From contig JAGODW010000060.1 in assembly GCA_017998025.1 (NCBI GenBank), positions 1-7,834 of the forward strand: a stretch of DNA of 7,834 nt, in the 5' to 3' direction. The position numbers were made by a program, and so were the translations under genes. Source of the stretch: Spirochaetales bacterium (GTDB lineage Bacteria > Spirochaetota > Spirochaetia > DTKZ01). Below, in pieces: positions 6,698 through 7,834 of this stretch. Position 1 is the stretch's first letter; each line of letters starts with the position of its first letter. The notes under the pieces were generated by a model, which saw only the letters and a program-made list of their open reading frames with translations, was not told where the DNA came from and ran no database searches.

Positions 6698-7276
6698 ATG
6701 CCTGTTGCTTTAAAAATCTTCATCAGTGCTCTCTTAATTAACAATATTATCCTGATGCGGTTTATTGCACTCTGCCCCTATATCGGGATGTCTACGGATG
6801 TAAAACAGTCTATTGGAATGGGATTCGCTGTGACCTTTGTTATGGTTATGGCCAGTACGGTTACCTGGGCGCTCTATCATTTTGTACTCCTTCCTCTGGG
6901 GCTGGAGTTCCTTCAGATTCTGGTATTTATCCTGATTATTGCTTCCCTTGTCCAATTGGTAGAGTATTACCTGAAAAAATCTGCGCCGGCACTCTACCTC
7001 TCTATGGGGATCTATCTTCCTCTCATTACAACCAACTGTGCAATCCTGGCGGTTACCTTCGACAACATCACGGCGGCATACACATTCTTTCAGTCCATTG
7101 TATACAGTATTGGAGTTGCCCTTGGATTTACGCTGGCCATGGTACTACTGGCGGGTCTCCGTAATCGGATTCGGACAGCCGCTATTCCCCCATTCCTTCG
7201 GGGAAATCCTATTCTATTCGTCCTTTCCAGCCTGGTCGCCGTGTCATTCATGGGATTCGCCGGCCTGATTAAGTGA
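6698..7276 (+). CDS. rnfA: Rnf complex subunit A, membrane [2Fe-2S]-binding protein
   Basis: This is the partner of RnfE, homologous to NqrE, with six predicted helices in the opposite membrane orientation. It has 192 residues, the standard length. The cluster cysteines are Cys26 in RFIALCPYIGMS and Cys114 in LITTNCAIL, both in their family context. Together with RnfE Cys26 and Cys109 they give the four ligands of a membrane [2Fe-2S] centre, known from Nqr and Rnf structures. AAGGAGG at 6682-6688, nine bases upstream, gives a strong ribosome binding site, and the gene begins two bases after the rnfE stop. The usual INNIILMRF start of the family, at residues 14-22, confirms the frame and start. 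Confidence 0.97.
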   Translation: MPVALKIFISALLINNIILMRFIALCPYIGMSTDVKQSIGMGFAVTFVMVMASTVTWALYHFVLLPLGLEFLQILVFILIIASLVQLVEYYLKKSAPALYLSMGIYLPLITTNCAILAVTFDNITAAYTFFQSIVYSIGVALGFTLAMVLLAGLRNRIRTAAIPPFLRGNPILFVLSSLVAVSFMGFAGLIK

Positions 7277-7286
7277 GGTAAGTGTT

Positions 7287-7834
7287 ATGTCTATTATCTT
7301 TGTCACTCTTGCAGTTTCCTTTATACTTGCATTCATTCTGGGTATAGGACTGGGTTTCTTCCGCGAAAAATTCAATGTACCTCGTGATAAGAAAACAGAA
7401 CAAATTCGTGCTGCTTTACCCGGGGCTAACTGCGGGGCTTGTGGTTTTCCTGGTTGTGATGCGTATGCAGAGGCTGTAGGCAAAGAAGAGACTACACCAG
7501 ACCGTTGCTCCGTAGGAGGAACCGCTACTGCGAAAGCACTGGCAGAGATCCTGGGAGTCACTATAGAGGCAGAAGATAAGGTTGTAGTCCTCATGTGCCA
7601 GGGAACCAAAGATCGGGCACCGGAGAAAGGGGAATATGTGGGTATTAGAACCTGTGCCGCTGTTAAACTTTCTGCAGGAGGAACAAAGCTCTGTGCCTGG
7701 GGTTGTTATGGTTTCGGGGACTGTGAACGGGCTTGCCCCTTTGATGCGATACACGTGGGGGGGGATGGAATTCCCCATGTAGACTATGAGAAATGTACGG
7801 GATGCGGGAAATGCGTGACAGCCTGCCCCCAGAA
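7287..7834 (+). CDS. rnfB: Rnf complex subunit B, ferredoxin-accepting iron-sulfur protein (3' partial)
   Basis: This subunit takes electrons from reduced ferredoxin and feeds the membrane cluster. The gene runs off the right edge; 182 codons and two bases are present. Residues 5-24 form the membrane anchor. The 4Fe-4S domain begins with GANCGACGFPGC, with Cys49, 52, 57 and 74, and Cys104 and Cys123 follow. Two ferredoxin motifs come next: Cys136, 140, 146 and 150, the first having the RnfB-typical CxxxCxxxxxCxxxC spacing and ending CPFDAI, then Cys170, 173, 176 and 180 at the window edge. Clostridial-type RnfB proteins often carry further ferredoxin pairs, so more may follow. ATG 7287 is preceded by GAGG at 7275-7278. 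The 10-base gap from rnfA keeps it in the operon. The assignment is secure; the total cluster number is not known from this window. Confidence 0.96.
   Translation, partial: MSIIFVTLAVSFILAFILGIGLGFFREKFNVPRDKKTEQIRAALPGANCGACGFPGCDAYAEAVGKEETTPDRCSVGGTATAKALAEILGVTIEAEDKVVVLMCQGTKDRAPEKGEYVGIRTCAAVKLSAGGTKLCAWGCYGFGDCERACPFDAIHVGGDGIPHVDYEKCTGCGKCVTACPQ

Noticed and set aside
1..7834. A novel defence, mobile or biosynthetic system
   Set aside because: All eight genes belong to known housekeeping or signalling families, with no transposase, integrase, repeat array or unknown multi-gene cassette.

Overview
The window holds eight protein genes, all on the + strand. It is an ordinary chromosomal stretch of an anaerobic or facultatively anaerobic bacterium. 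The gene order rnfCDGEAB (not the rnfABCDGE order of gamma-proteobacteria), the moderate base composition, and the pairing of a KDG-kinase-like sugar kinase with a soluble GAF-PAS-HD-GYP protein fit a spirochaete or a related clostridia-like anaerobe. I favour Spirochaetota, but this is inference from protein style; no rRNA or other marker gene is present.

Region 1 (1-884): the C-terminal five-sixths of a PfkB/ribokinase-family sugar kinase, best matched to 2-keto-3-deoxygluconate kinase. Its reading frame is open through the left edge, so the true start lies outside the window. Region 2 (about 896-2482): a cytosolic cyclic-di-GMP phosphodiesterase with a coiled-coil N-terminus, a GAF-like domain, a PAS domain and an intact HD-GYP domain. 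It starts only a few bases after the kinase stop. Region 3 (2483-2608): a noncoding gap holding a long imperfect inverted repeat (about 19 paired bases per arm, 45-base loop). Region 4 (2609-2998): a small four-helix DoxX-like membrane protein. Region 5 (2999-3122): a noncoding gap with a convincing sigma-70-type promoter, an inverted repeat overlapping its -10 element, and a strong ribosome binding site.

Region 6 (3123-7834, running off the right edge): the rnf operon in the order C, D, G, E, A, B. It encodes the ion-pumping ferredoxin:NAD+ oxidoreductase. Junctions are tight: TAATG, ATGA and ATGA overlaps, then gaps of 2 and 10 bases. Nearly all cofactor residues expected of a working complex are present: two cysteine clusters in RnfC, flavinylation threonines in RnfD and RnfG, the membrane [2Fe-2S] cysteines in RnfA and RnfE, and the multi-cluster RnfB, truncated by the window edge after its second ferredoxin motif. 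In the inferred scheme, ferredoxin reduced during fermentation passes electrons through RnfB, the membrane cluster of RnfA/E, and the flavins of RnfG and RnfD to RnfC, where NAD+ is reduced. The energy drives Na+ or H+ export.

I found no mobile element gene, CRISPR array, tRNA, rRNA or evidence of a previously undescribed multi-gene system. The most interesting leads are the two intergenic inverted repeats and small departures from the usual cysteine motifs in RnfC and RnfE.
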